DNA from: Sphingobacterium oryzagri
GTDB lineage: Bacteria > Bacteroidota > Bacteroidia > Sphingobacteriales > Sphingobacteriaceae
Assembly: GCF_028736175.1 (NCBI RefSeq)
Contig: NZ_CP117880.1
Location: forward strand, 1,798,001-1,862,000
Reading direction: 5' to 3'
DNA: 64,000 nucleotides
How positions within the stretch are numbered: the stretch's first letter is position 1; each line of letters starts with the position of its first letter. Under the pieces are notes generated by a model. It saw only the letters and a list, made by a program, of their open reading frames with translations, made no database searches and was not told the origin of the DNA. Below, one piece after another: positions 19,966 to 29,140 of this stretch. The position numbers and the translations under genes are program-made.

Positions 19966-20316
19966 ATGGCACTTTCAACGATACTGCAACCGATGCTTCA
20001 TTACGGACTTCATTTTTTGGCACCGGGATTGATCGCTTATTTCTTTTTTCCGCAGCGTTGGAAGTTTGTGTGGATGCTCTTGCTAGCCACGATGTTGGTC
20101 GATCTTGATCACCTTTTAGCAGATCCTATTTTCGACCCGAATAGATGTAGTGTCGGCTTCCATCTGCTGCACTCGTATCCGGCTATTGCTGTTTACGGCC
20201 TTGTATTTATTTTTGCTAAGCGTGGAAGTGTACTTCATATTCTGGCTATCGGTTTGCTCTTTCATATGCTGACCGATTTTATTGATTGCGAGTTTACCAA
20301 GTCGATGCTATTTTAA
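19966..20316 (+). CDS. DUF6122 membrane protein
   Basis: 116 residues with three to four hydrophobic segments (HFLAPGLIAYFFF, FVWMLLLATMLV, AIAVYGLVFIFA, ILAIGLLFHMLTD). The conserved stretch VDLDHLLADPIFDPNRCSVGFHLLHS, rich in Asp and His, is the hallmark of DUF6122 and could bind metal within the membrane; the layout recalls LexA-binding/YdjM-type metal-dependent membrane hydrolases, but this is inference. Its transcript seems to begin at the ATG. It converges with the lipase gene. Confidence 0.82.
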   Translation: MALSTILQPMLHYGLHFLAPGLIAYFFFPQRWKFVWMLLLATMLVDLDHLLADPIFDPNRCSVGFHLLHSYPAIAVYGLVFIFAKRGSVLHILAIGLLFHMLTDFIDCEFTKSMLF

Positions 20317-20396
20317 TCACCATTAGCTAATGCGGCTGTAGGTTCAGTTTGTAGCGCTCTTTTCGTTTGCATGGTGAAAAGTAGGACTACAGGCCA

Positions 20397-21182
20397 TTAG
20401 AAATTTCGTTCTTGCAGCGATCGGATCATATCAAGATAAATGTTTGGGATTTTGATACCAGCAATTTTCCGGCGTTTCATATCCGTTACTTCGGCGTGCG
20501 ATAGACCGCGCGTGGCGCCTACAATCGGCGTAAACTGTTCGCCCCAGCGCGCGCTTGCAAGCGGAACGATGCCATCATTGTCGCCCACTTTATTTTTAAG
20601 AAAGGTGTAGGTCGGCAGGTAAAAAAGATCGTCTTGCGGGCGCCACATGGTGGAGGAGTAGCTTTGATAAAAGATACGCGGGTGATCAGGATTCTGTGTG
20701 TTGAATGCCGTCATCTCTTGTGTTGAGAGGCTTCGTATAAGATCCATGGGAACAGGCTGGGAATCGCCAAAGCACTGCGCGTAACCTTGTAACAAGATTC
20801 GGGCAATCGGATGGTTTAAAAATCGGTTCTCCATAATGTAATCGGCCAGCGGCGTGCCTTGATGTGGGGTAGAAACGCTTGTTAAAGAAGCAACGATATC
20901 CGAAGTTGCCAAACTCGATATCATATAGCGGGCATCTATGGCACCTTTCGAATGCCCAATGAGGTGAAATTTTTCTACCGGCGTCTCTGCTGCAATTTTC
21001 AATAGATTGTTGCGCAACATCTGCGCATTATGCGCGATACTGCCCCAGGCGTCAGTTTTACCATAATAAACGGTGAAACCTTGCTGGCGAAGCGCGCTTG
21101 GTATACGTCCCCAAAATAAGGTGTTATCCTTGGCCGCCGTGCCGTGAATCAAGACAATAGGGTAGTTCTGCTTGAGCTGCAT
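20397..21182 (-). CDS. Lipase/esterase, alpha/beta hydrolase (LipA/EstA-like)
   Basis: 261 residues of an alpha/beta hydrolase of the triacylglycerol lipase type. YPIVLIHGTAAKDN is the oxyanion-hole region; nucleophile S78 sits in LIGHSKGAID, where lysine replaces the commoner glutamine of GHSQG; catalytic Asp is likely in VGDNDGIVPLASARWG and His in GLSHAEVTDM. There is no signal peptide, which is odd for a secreted lipase and suggests a cytosolic esterase or export by another route. It stands alone; the neighbours on either side are unrelated. Confidence 0.85.
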   Translation of the reverse strand: MQLKQNYPIVLIHGTAAKDNTLFWGRIPSALRQQGFTVYYGKTDAWGSIAHNAQMLRNNLLKIAAETPVEKFHLIGHSKGAIDARYMISSLATSDIVASLTSVSTPHQGTPLADYIMENRFLNHPIARILLQGYAQCFGDSQPVPMDLIRSLSTQEMTAFNTQNPDHPRIFYQSYSSTMWRPQDDLFYLPTYTFLKNKVGDNDGIVPLASARWGEQFTPIVGATRGLSHAEVTDMKRRKIAGIKIPNIYLDMIRSLQERNF

Positions 21183-21462
21183 TGTTTAAAAAGCATGTCT
21201 TATCTTTCCGAATATACAGATTTTACACCGATGCTCCGTATCAAAAATAGCCGAATCATTTAACCGTTTTTCGCCTGCTTCTAGCCGAGAGGCCATTGTC
21301 GTCGCCAAAATCGTTATACCACCGCTTGTCGCAACGCCAATTTAGCGGTTTCGTTATTTTACACGATTGCCTTGCTGATCGACGTCATGGGGTTAGTGCA
21401 TTATGGTTTCTAGCGGAAATACAGGAGCAAAAAAAGGTTAAAATAAGTCGTACAAAACAAAA

Positions 21463-21492
21463 AGCAATAGCAAACGATCGTCTGCTATTGCT
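21463..21492 (-). terminator. Intrinsic terminator of the fimbrillin gene
   Basis: Perfect ten-bp arms AGCAATAGCA / TGCTATTGCT; on the minus strand they run directly into TTTTTGTTTTG. It lies about 100 bases past the fimbrillin stop. The rest of 21183-21588 shows no convincing gene. Confidence 0.8.
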
Positions 21493-21588
21493 GGAAAATC
21501 TACTTTGGTCATCTTACATCTTACATCTTATATGATGCTAGCGGTAAACGCTGTTTTGGAAAAAAGACGATCAATATTTTAATGAACA

Positions 21589-23241
21589 CTAGTTACAAGG
21601 TACTTTTTTCCGTCCGGAGCCGGAACCGCGCATGATCGTTCTGCCATCAACACGTTGCGTTACACTGATAACGTTATCTTGATTGGTATTCCAACGAAAC
21701 GTATTAAAGGTGTTATTATCAAAGAGTTCCAGTTCATACAACGGGCCTCCGGCTACTTTGCTGCCAAGTATTTGCACATCGCCGTTCCGACCAATCAATA
21801 CCCTAATCAGCGGAGCGGCCGTCGTGCCAGTCATGTTGTAAACAGGACCGATATTTGCGCCGCCCTCTGTATTTGGCCCTTGATATCGACTTCCGTCGCG
21901 AAAGCGAATATTTTGTGGCAAATCGCCAATATTTGGTTCAAATTGAATCTCTTTTGTTGCTAACGTCACACCATTGAGCTCCATGTTAAATGAGTTATCG
22001 AGTTGGTAGATGTCAAAAACAAAACCGTAATCACTTGCTGGCGCAACAATTTGCTGGCGTAAGGTATAGCCCCGCGGCACCGATCCCGTGCCGGGAATGG
22101 TGATTCCGCCAGGGTTCGTCGAACCTGTATTTGCAGGATAGTTCCAATTAAAACCTGTTACGCCACTTACCGCTTCTGTACAGGTTTTAAACGTCAGATT
22201 CAAGTTATATCTACTTCCGGGATAAATGTTAACGTTAGGCACGGTGATGTTCGTTTTTGTTTCGCCATCTATTGTTATACTAGAAAAACGTAATACACCG
22301 GCAGGATTCGTCGGGCTTACCAGTAAGGTTGGCTGACTTGCTATATTTCTGGTGCCAGTGGCAGGAACCGAAAATTGCACAGGTACACTGGTGTTTTGCG
22401 CTCCATTGTAGGTGACGGTGCCATCACTTAACTTAAGGTTTCCGTTGGCGTAAGTCGATGAAATCGTGGGCGTCACAATGCGAGTGATGTTACCCGTAGT
22501 ATTGTCGTCCATCGTTATTCTCGTCGTTATCTGCGCATATTTGTGTTTTAAGGTGATGGCCAGGTTGTTGTCGCCAAAGGTTAATGTTACTCTTTCTTTG
22601 ATAAAATACATTAAATCTGCTGAAACGTTGTTGACCATGGCGGTAGTAAGCAAGTTTCTATTGCTTACTGTAGGAAGATCATTGTTTGTACTATTGATTG
22701 AATAGGCGATAAATGTGTACACTTTTCCCGCATCAAGCAACAAGTCGCTGGTGGTTTGCCCATAAACGTAATCTTTTTCGGTAACGAAAACTCCCTGATC
22801 GTTGTAGACCACAAGTTTGTAACGAATGCCATTAGCAAGAGGCGTGTTCACTATCCGCGCTGCTGCCATATTTCCTGTTGCGCTTCGGTTGTCAGTAGCC
22901 GTGGCATGCGCCATTCGTTTTCCGGACGCGGAACTAAGTGTTTCCATGCGGACATCTAACGCATGATATTCGTCTAGAGCTACAGTGCTCGCCAAATCTG
23001 CCACCGGGCTTGATGTTGCGGCTCGCTGTATGCTCGAGCGGTTTTCCAGGCTAGGAAGTGGAGAATCTTCGACTTCGCTTTCGGAACCTAACATGGTAAT
23101 GGACACTGTAGCCTGGCCGACTTCAGTCGTCTGGTTTTCATTATCTCTGCACGAGTACAAAGCAAACGTAAAAACAAAGCAAGGCAGCAGCATGCAAAGT
23201 GTTTTTAAACTATTCGTAAATGTTGTGGCTGAAAATTTCAT
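21589..23241 (-). CDS. Fimbrillin-like lipoprotein
   Basis: 550 residues resembling fimbrillin-family (FimA/Mfa1-type) surface proteins of Bacteroidota. The signal region ends FTFALYSC, a lipobox, as expected for fimbrillins that cross the outer membrane as lipoproteins. The N-terminal part has the family's pattern (NGIRYKLVVYNDQGVFVTEKDYVYGQ, DAGKVYTFIAYSINS, LTFGDNNLAITLKHKYAQITTRIT). After about residue 350 follows a glycine-rich stretch and a C-terminal domain that I cannot assign (SRYQGPNTEGGANIGPVYN...). It may be a tip or accessory pilin more than a shaft subunit. No usher-like or anchoring partner gene is adjacent. The strong terminator behind it implies a single-gene unit. Confidence 0.75.
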   Translation of the reverse strand: MKFSATTFTNSLKTLCMLLPCFVFTFALYSCRDNENQTTEVGQATVSITMLGSESEVEDSPLPSLENRSSIQRAATSSPVADLASTVALDEYHALDVRMETLSSASGKRMAHATATDNRSATGNMAAARIVNTPLANGIRYKLVVYNDQGVFVTEKDYVYGQTTSDLLLDAGKVYTFIAYSINSTNNDLPTVSNRNLLTTAMVNNVSADLMYFIKERVTLTFGDNNLAITLKHKYAQITTRITMDDNTTGNITRIVTPTISSTYANGNLKLSDGTVTYNGAQNTSVPVQFSVPATGTRNIASQPTLLVSPTNPAGVLRFSSITIDGETKTNITVPNVNIYPGSRYNLNLTFKTCTEAVSGVTGFNWNYPANTGSTNPGGITIPGTGSVPRGYTLRQQIVAPASDYGFVFDIYQLDNSFNMELNGVTLATKEIQFEPNIGDLPQNIRFRDGSRYQGPNTEGGANIGPVYNMTGTTAAPLIRVLIGRNGDVQILGSKVAGGPLYELELFDNNTFNTFRWNTNQDNVISVTQRVDGRTIMRGSGSGRKKVPCN

Positions 23242-23792
23242 CGCTTTGCTTTTTTACCAGTCTATTGTTCTATTGTCACTATCAAGTTCTGTCCATTCGT
23301 CTATCACTTGGTTTGATTCGGCGTTTTGAGGTTTTATCTTTGCAGAGCCTGCAGCTATACAATGTTCGTGATTTATCTCAACCCATTCTATTAACGGTTT
23401 TAAGTATTTTTTTTTGTTTGACATAATTAAAAATTTTGAAGATTCATTTTTCTTTCATTGTCTGCTGTTGTTCGACAAAAATCAAAATTTTTTAGATGTT
23501 TTTGGTTAATAAAATGTTGTTTGATCGTTATTCTGTTAATTTTGTAGCTTTTTTTCTACACAGGGTTTATTTTTGGTTTAATTTTCGGTTTAAAGTCGCC
23601 TTTAACCGTTTTTCGACGTGGCAAATAAACGTAATGTTAAAAAAATAGTGTTTTTAAGTTTAGATTGGGTGGTTTATGAATTTTTCATTAACTGAAAATG
23701 TGATAACTAACGCTGTGGTACACTTCGCGTTACGTTGCTAGGAATAAAGAGCGATCGACTAAAACTTTGGTAGATTCTTTACATACGATAAA
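23242..23792. other. AT-rich intergenic region with an orphan promoter
   Basis: About 550 bases between two minus-strand genes, without a convincing coding frame. It should contain the fimbrillin promoter, which I cannot pinpoint. On the plus strand it holds a near-consensus promoter (23312-23342) that leads into no gene. Confidence 0.5.
23312..23342 (+). promoter_or_regulatory. Orphan promoter TTTG-N19-TATCTTTG
   Basis: TTTG at 23312-23315 and TATCTTTG at 23335-23342 match both Bacteroidota elements with 19-base spacing. Transcription would run away from the fimbrillin gene. Downstream there is only a ten-codon frame (ATG at 23361) and a T9 run near 23407, so it may drive a small RNA or be fortuitous. 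Confidence 0.4.
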
Positions 23793-23817
23793 TGCCCCTG
23801 ATGGTTTGTCAGGGGCA
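23793..23817 (-). terminator. Hairpin terminator of the 23850 lipoprotein gene
   Basis: Nine-bp perfect arms TGCCCCTGA / TCAGGGGCA with a seven-base loop, about 30 bases after the minus-strand stop; flanked by A/T-rich sequence on both sides. Confidence 0.7.
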
Positions 23818-23849
23818 AAAACACATTACGTGAATGATTACAAATGCTG

Positions 23850-24296
23850 CTATTGTTTTTCGAAAACAAGGAGATCCTCGTCGACGTCACCATAATCGTC
23901 GGCTACCTCGATGCGGTTTTCGTTATAATTGATGATATCCCATTCTTCGTTGATGCTGCGTAGGTCGGTCGCGTTGGCAAAGAACAAGTTTAAGTCCAGG
24001 TCGTTTGTGCGATCATCATCGGCTGTTATCGACCAGCTTCCGGTCGAAGTCGTTGCGCCTAACGTCGCGCGGAGTACATTGCCGCTATCAAACTTAAACA
24101 CGTAGCCGCTCCATAACGCGGTGCGATCAGTGCCATTATCTTTGTAGCGCGTGATTTTCCAGGTGCCAACTTGCAAAAGCACCGATACTTTGGCAGTTTC
24201 CTCATTTTGTCTGTCGTAATCATCATCCTTGTCGCAACCGATGGCAAAAAAACTACACGCTGCGACGATAAGTGTACATATTAGCTGATTTCTCAT
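23850..24296 (-). CDS. Small lipoprotein, lipocalin-like
   Basis: 148 residues with a lipoprotein signal ending FFAIGC. The mature domain has the pattern of the small lipocalin-like lipoproteins of Bacteroidota: LLQVGTWKITRYKDNGTD, YVFKFDSGNVLRATLG, TGSWSITADD, and a C-terminal strand ending LLVFEK. Ligand unknown. It begins 12 bases after the end of the beta-barrel gene on the same strand and is very probably co-transcribed with it. Confidence 0.75.
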   Translation of the reverse strand: MRNQLICTLIVAACSFFAIGCDKDDDYDRQNEETAKVSVLLQVGTWKITRYKDNGTDRTALWSGYVFKFDSGNVLRATLGATTSTGSWSITADDDRTNDLDLNLFFANATDLRSINEEWDIINYNENRIEVADDYGDVDEDLLVFEKQ

Positions 24297-24308
24297 TGTT
24301 CAAATATA

Positions 24309-24953
24309 TTAAAATAAATAACCTACTGTTAGTTTGAAATTGGAGTTGTAGCCGTTTTCTTCCCAGTTTACTTTTTGCGAATTGACACGCACAACGCCTT
24401 GATCGTAAGCTGCACCAAATAAGAAGTTGTCTAGTCCTACCTGAATACCGGCCGTCGCGCCAACATCAAACCGGCGTGCAAAGTCTTTGAAATAATCTTG
24501 CTCCTGGCTAATATCGATGTTATTGATATGTCCCGAAGATTTGATTTTTCCGGCAATACCATATCCGGCGTAAGCACCCAGCGCTGGGTAAAGTCGCACT
24601 TTACCGGGTAAGCGTATTTCGCGAAACACACTCACCGGCAATTGCAGGTAAGAAGCGTTTGCCCTTAAACGATAGTCTTCATTAAGATCGCGTTCGCGAT
24701 CTTGACCACCCAACTGTGTGAAATAAAGACCGGTTTCCAGTCCCCAATTTTTATTGATAAAAATTTGTGAAAATACCCCAGCGTTGAAACCAACTTTATA
24801 ATCTAAGGAAGCGTCTTCATAACCTGTCAGTAGATAATCATACTCGGTTAGCGACGAAAGATTTGCACCGGCTTTCACGCCAAAACGTACTTGTTGAGCC
24901 TGTAAATAAAATCCTGCGATCAGCAGGGCCATGGTCATACTAATTTTTTTCAT
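24309..24953 (-). CDS. Outer-membrane beta-barrel protein, PorT-like
   Basis: 214 residues with a type I signal peptide (cleavage near LQAQ) followed by alternating beta strands and turns: VRFGVKAGANLSSL at the mature N-terminus, NWGLETGLYFTQLG, RLYPALGAYAGYGIAGK, FKLTVGYLF at the C-terminus with a terminal phenylalanine typical of outer-membrane barrels. The GVKAGANLS opening is characteristic of the PorT-type family. It is divergent from the sigma factor gene and leads into the small lipoprotein gene. Role unknown. Confidence 0.8.
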   Translation of the reverse strand: MKKISMTMALLIAGFYLQAQQVRFGVKAGANLSSLTEYDYLLTGYEDASLDYKVGFNAGVFSQIFINKNWGLETGLYFTQLGGQDRERDLNEDYRLRANASYLQLPVSVFREIRLPGKVRLYPALGAYAGYGIAGKIKSSGHINNIDISQEQDYFKDFARRFDVGATAGIQVGLDNFLFGAAYDQGVVRVNSQKVNWEENGYNSNFKLTVGYLF

Positions 24954-24998
24954 GTCTATTTTTATGTTTTACGAGGATAAAACCTTTGTGGGCAGTAT

Positions 24999-25038
24999 AA
25001 CCCTACCAACAATTTTATTTTTTTTTCTTGGTAGGGTT
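24999..25038. promoter_or_regulatory. Perfect 11-bp dyad between divergent genes
   Basis: AACCCTACCAA and TTGGTAGGGTT form perfect arms around an 18-base T-rich loop, in the gap between the barrel gene and the sigma factor gene. It could be an operator or an attenuating hairpin in the sigma factor leader; a short T-run follows on the plus strand. Confidence 0.55.
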
Positions 25039-25092
25039 TTGCGATCTTCGGCGGTTATATCTTTATTTGAATTCATAAAGCAGACATTTATC

Positions 25093-25620
25093 TTGGAGAC
25101 GTGTTCATTAGACGAAACCTCTATCTGTAAGCAAGAGGTATTTGCAGAGTTTTTTAAAAAGCAGGTCAAGGCGTTGCGCAACTTCCTGTTTTACCGGTTT
25201 GGTGATAGCGATCAGGCGAATGATATGACGCAGGAAGCCTTCGTGGCACTTTGGCAAAATTGCCATCGCGTACCTTACGATGGTGCGCAATCGTATCTGT
25301 ATAAAGTAGCCAATAACAAGACGTTGAAGGTAAAAGCACATGAAAAAGTAGTATTGACTTACCAACAACACGGCGAACATAGGGTGGAGAATTATGAATC
25401 ACCGCAATATTTGCTGGAAGAAAAGCAATTCAAAGAGCGATTACTTCAGGCGATAGCCAATCTTAACGAAACGCAACGGGTTGCTTTTTTAATGCATCGT
25501 ATTGATAAGATGAAATACGTGGAGATCGCCGATGCGTTAGGCATAGGAGTGAAGGCCGTTGAAAAAAGAATACATTTGGCTATGCAAGCCTTAAAAAAAG
25601 AATTAAAGACATTCAATTAG
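25093..25620 (+). CDS. ECF-type RNA polymerase sigma factor (FecI-like)
   Basis: 175 residues from a TTG start. Region 2 is VFAEFFKKQVKALRNFLFYRFGDSDQANDMTQEAFVALW; region 4 is LNETQRVAFLMHRIDKMKYVEIADALGIGVKAVEKRIHLAMQALKKEL with its helix-turn-helix. I use TTG 25093 since it gives the normal family length; an ATG frame from 24931 or 24955 would add about 45-54 residues of non-homologous sequence covering the dyad and presumed promoter. It is followed after 18 bases by a FecR anti-sigma factor and a TonB receptor, the standard trans-envelope signalling set, so it probably transcribes this receptor operon when the receptor binds ligand. Confidence 0.87.
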   Translation: METCSLDETSICKQEVFAEFFKKQVKALRNFLFYRFGDSDQANDMTQEAFVALWQNCHRVPYDGAQSYLYKVANNKTLKVKAHEKVVLTYQQHGEHRVENYESPQYLLEEKQFKERLLQAIANLNETQRVAFLMHRIDKMKYVEIADALGIGVKAVEKRIHLAMQALKKELKTFN

Positions 25621-25638
25621 TTATCCATACGTATAACC

Positions 25639-26547
25639 ATGGAACAAGATAATAAATTGGCTAAGCTGCTCGATGGAGCACTTTCGGAGGCCGAAAAACG
25701 AGAAATGGAAAGCGATCCAGATTATGCACTTTATGAGCGTATAAAGCGTTGTACGGCAGATCTGGCAGTCGCAGAGCGGGAGAACGACGATGATGCATTG
25801 CTAACGCAGATATTGCGTAGCCCGAAAATAAACGAAGACAATGTGCGCTCTTTGCGTCGCTATACCTGGTGGCGTGCTGCGGCGGCCGTGCTGGTCTGCA
25901 TATTGGCGGGACTTGGATATATCTGGTCGGGCGATACCAGCTTTGCCGCAGGCGCGTCGGCGAATGTACAGCTGCAATTGCCCGATGCATCAGCTGTCGA
26001 TTTGCGACAAGGTTCCACTTTGCGTTACAACAGCGTGAGCTGGACCTGGCAGCGCGTAGTCGACTTGACCGGTGAAGCGTATTTCGACGTAAAAAAGGGA
26101 AGCGTTTTCACCGTGCAAACTTCGCTCGGTACAGTACGTGTGTTGGGCACGCGCTTTGATGTGCGCAATCGCGATGGCCATTTTGAAGTTAACTGTTATC
26201 ATGGCAAAGTTGAAGTGGCACATGAAGGGAAAAAGATGCTTATTCATGCTGGCGAATCATTGCAAGTGGAAAATAAACATTGGAGTCGTGCTGCGTTGTT
26301 TCTGAATGAACCAACCTGGAAACGTGGCCAGCTCATTTTTCAGTCGGCTACGTTGCAGGCGGTATTGCAAGAATTGGCCTCAAGCTATGATCTGCAACTA
26401 AATAACAAAGTGGTCGCGGTAGATAAGCAGTTTACTGGCGCGCTGCCTGTTGACGATCAGGAAACAGCGATAGGCATTATCGAAAAAGCATTTGCCATTT
26501 CGATAAGCAAAGTGGCTGATAATCGTTACGAAGTTAGCGCGCAATAG
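25639..26547 (+). CDS. FecR-family anti-sigma factor
   Basis: 302 residues. The N-terminal cytosolic segment of about 75 residues would hold the sigma factor; a single membrane helix (AAAVLVCILAGLGYIWSG) follows; then the periplasmic FecR domain, with VQLPDASAVDLRQGSTLRY, VDLTGEAYFDVKKG and VRVLGTRFDVRNRDG, and a C-terminal DUF4974 domain (LIFQSATLQAVLQELASSYDLQL) that contacts the receptor's signalling domain. Order sigma - FecR - receptor with gaps of 18 and 1 bases indicates one operon. Confidence 0.9.
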   Translation: MEQDNKLAKLLDGALSEAEKREMESDPDYALYERIKRCTADLAVAERENDDDALLTQILRSPKINEDNVRSLRRYTWWRAAAAVLVCILAGLGYIWSGDTSFAAGASANVQLQLPDASAVDLRQGSTLRYNSVSWTWQRVVDLTGEAYFDVKKGSVFTVQTSLGTVRVLGTRFDVRNRDGHFEVNCYHGKVEVAHEGKKMLIHAGESLQVENKHWSRAALFLNEPTWKRGQLIFQSATLQAVLQELASSYDLQLNNKVVAVDKQFTGALPVDDQETAIGIIEKAFAISISKVADNRYEVSAQ

Positions 26548-26548
26548 G

Positions 26549-29044
26549 GTGAAGATTTGCAGGGTCATTATTTTTTGCTGTTTTTATTGCATCGTTGCCT
26601 TGCCGCTATGGGCACAGGTAAAGAAAGTTTCCTTGATCGATTACCTGTATCTGCTGGAACAGCAACGCGGGCTCAACTTTAGTTTTATTGATCGTGATAT
26701 CGCGGGATTACAAATAGAACCTGCGCCAGATAAACCGAGTAAGGCTGCGCTGATTGCCTACCTGCAAGCATCCAGCGGTTTGGTTTTTACGCTTGTTTCA
26801 GATAACTATGTCGTCATTCACCGGAAGGAGACGCGTAAAGATAAGTTTTGCGGTGTAGTGCACGATGCTGATACCCGACAGCCTATTGCCGGTGCATCTA
26901 TCCGTGCGGCCAATGGTGAGCGCAGTGTAAGCGATAAACAAGGTTATTTCGCTATTGCTGTCGCCGCGGGAACGCCAATAAGCATTTCCCATCTAGGCTA
27001 CAAAAAGAAAAGCGTCGTTGCTGCAACGGCTGCTGAAACGGACTGTCCGCAACTACTTTTGCAGAAGCAAGTAACCGAGCTGGAGCAGGTCGCTGTGCAG
27101 CATTTTATGACGAACGGACTGCAGATCAACGCAGATCGAAGTTATGAGATGCATCCCCGGCAAACGGCTTTATTGCCCGGATTGACCGAGCCGGATGTGC
27201 TGCAAACGTTGCAACAATTGCCCGGAATTGTGAGCATCGATCAGTCGGTTTCCAATATCAGCGTGCGTGCAGGTTCGCACGATCAAAACCTGTTTTTGTG
27301 GAACGGCATACGTCTTTTTCAAACGGGACATTTCTTTGGTTTGATTTCGGCGTTTAATCCTAATTTGCCTCATGCGCTCACTATTTACAAAAATGGTACA
27401 CCGGCTTTATATGGCGAGTCAGTCTCCGGAACGATCCTGATCGATAGCAAACCTGATCAAGGTGCGCAACAAACGAGCGTTGGCCTAAATATGATTAATG
27501 CCGATTTCAACAGTTCGTTCCGCACGGGCGAGAAAACCGCCTGGCAATTTAGTGGACGACGCTCGCTAACTGATTTATTTCGCTCGCCGGTGTATAAAGG
27601 CTATCGTGAGCGGGTATTTCAGCATACCAAGGTGACCAATTTTTTTGCTGATCAGAGTTTGGACTACACGAGCGAAGAAAATTTTAGTTTTTATGATCTT
27701 ACGGCGCAAATGCAACATCAAATTGATGCGCGTTCATCCATTCGCGCTAACGCAATCTTGATAGCGAATAATTTGGAGGTTACGCAGCAGAGCAGTGTTG
27801 ATCTTGCGGCCGAGACCAGCGAGTTAAAACAGACTTCGCTTGCGAGCAATCTGCAGTACGAAAGGCAATGGTCGGCCACGCAACGCAGTGATGTGCAGAT
27901 CGCCGTGTCTAACTACAAACTCTATTCGCAAGATTTTTATGAGGATAACGATCAGGTCATTGAGCAGGAAAATAACGTGTTGGATAAAATGTTGGCGGTT
28001 AATCACCGGATGCTGCTGCCACAAGACTGGACCTTGCGCATGCAGTATGCATGGAGCGATCTTGCTGTGGCAAATGACAGCTATCGCGCCAATACACGCA
28101 CACAGCAAACGCTCGCGCTACAGTTAAACGGTGGTTACGGTGATTTTTATCTTGCTACCGGCTTGCGTGCTTTGCATTTGCTGACGTACAAACGGTTTCG
28201 TGTCGAGCCGAGACTGGCGGTGTCTTACCGTTGGGCTCCTCCATGGACATTGACTGTAGCAGCCGAAGCCAAGAGCCAAACCGCGTATCAAGAAATAGAA
28301 CGACAGCAGGATTTTTTCGGTATCGAAACGCGCCGCTGGAAGTTGGCGGATGATCGGAGCACGCCTATGCTAACCAGCAACCAGGCGTCGCTGGAATTGC
28401 AGTATCAAGCATATGGTTGGTTGCTGACGGGCGAAGCGTTCGTTAAAAAAGTACACGACATTGCGAGTGGTAGCCAGGGATTCCAAAACCAGTTTGCTTC
28501 ATCGGCCGTCATCGGCGATTACACCGTAAAAGGTGTAGAGCTGCTGGCACAGAAGCGTCTGGGTGATTTTACGGCTTGGTTGAATTTCCACGTCAATGAT
28601 AGTAAATATTATTTTCAGACACTTCATCCGCAGGTTTTTACCAATAGTTATGAAACGCCGCAGGCTTTTCGTTGGGGATTGATTTACGCAAGCAAACGTT
28701 GGGAAGCGGCGGCTGGTGGTATCTGGAGTGCGGGCCGCTATTATACGCCGCCCAACAGTCGTATTCCGTCGATCGCAGATGATGGTTCGCTCTTTGTCAA
28801 CTATGCGCAGCCGAATAGTAGCCAATTGGACGACAATCTGCAGCTGAATGCTTCCTGCAGTTTCCTACTGGCAGCGGGAAAACGTGTTCGTTTTAAAACC
28901 GGCGTTGCTGTACAAAATATGCTCGATGACACTTCTGTTATTAACAGGACTTATCGTATAAATAGAATTAACCAAACGATTGAAGAGATCGATAACTACA
29001 ATCTTGCACGCACCACTAACGTTTTTATCCGCGCTTATTTTTAG
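26549..29044 (+). CDS. TonB-dependent receptor with N-terminal signalling domain
   Basis: 831 residues starting at a GTG one base after the FecR stop, so probably translated by coupling. A signal peptide ends LPLWAQ. Next is an STN-like signalling domain (LIDYLYLLEQQRGLNFSFIDRDIAGL), a CarboxypepD_reg-like domain (GVVHDADTRQPIAGASIRAANG), the plug (SNISVRAGSHDQNLFLWNGIRL, NGTPALYGESVSGTILIDSK) and a 22-strand barrel ending in aromatic VFIRAYF. The signalling domain fits the upstream sigma/anti-sigma pair. No SusD follows, so it is not a classic glycan-uptake pair; iron-chelate or other ligand is possible. The next gene begins about 100 bases on. Confidence 0.9.
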   Translation: MKICRVIIFCCFYCIVALPLWAQVKKVSLIDYLYLLEQQRGLNFSFIDRDIAGLQIEPAPDKPSKAALIAYLQASSGLVFTLVSDNYVVIHRKETRKDKFCGVVHDADTRQPIAGASIRAANGERSVSDKQGYFAIAVAAGTPISISHLGYKKKSVVAATAAETDCPQLLLQKQVTELEQVAVQHFMTNGLQINADRSYEMHPRQTALLPGLTEPDVLQTLQQLPGIVSIDQSVSNISVRAGSHDQNLFLWNGIRLFQTGHFFGLISAFNPNLPHALTIYKNGTPALYGESVSGTILIDSKPDQGAQQTSVGLNMINADFNSSFRTGEKTAWQFSGRRSLTDLFRSPVYKGYRERVFQHTKVTNFFADQSLDYTSEENFSFYDLTAQMQHQIDARSSIRANAILIANNLEVTQQSSVDLAAETSELKQTSLASNLQYERQWSATQRSDVQIAVSNYKLYSQDFYEDNDQVIEQENNVLDKMLAVNHRMLLPQDWTLRMQYAWSDLAVANDSYRANTRTQQTLALQLNGGYGDFYLATGLRALHLLTYKRFRVEPRLAVSYRWAPPWTLTVAAEAKSQTAYQEIERQQDFFGIETRRWKLADDRSTPMLTSNQASLELQYQAYGWLLTGEAFVKKVHDIASGSQGFQNQFASSAVIGDYTVKGVELLAQKRLGDFTAWLNFHVNDSKYYFQTLHPQVFTNSYETPQAFRWGLIYASKRWEAAAGGIWSAGRYYTPPNSRIPSIADDGSLFVNYAQPNSSQLDDNLQLNASCSFLLAAGKRVRFKTGVAVQNMLDDTSVINRTYRINRINQTIEEIDNYNLARTTNVFIRAYF

Positions 29045-29140
29045 TGGACATTCTGCTGAAAATTAATTAGCTTAGATTTAATATACGCGTTGTTTATATG
29101 TCACGTAGCATACAGCTATTTACCGTACAGATTTTTTAGT

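Noticed and set aside
21296..21535. 79-codon plus-strand frame
   Set aside because: Overlaps the fimbrillin terminator hairpin; no recognisable features.
23220..23426. 68-codon plus-strand frame at the fimbrillin 5' end
   Set aside because: Hydrophobic by chance, antisense to the fimbrillin signal region; runs through the orphan promoter.
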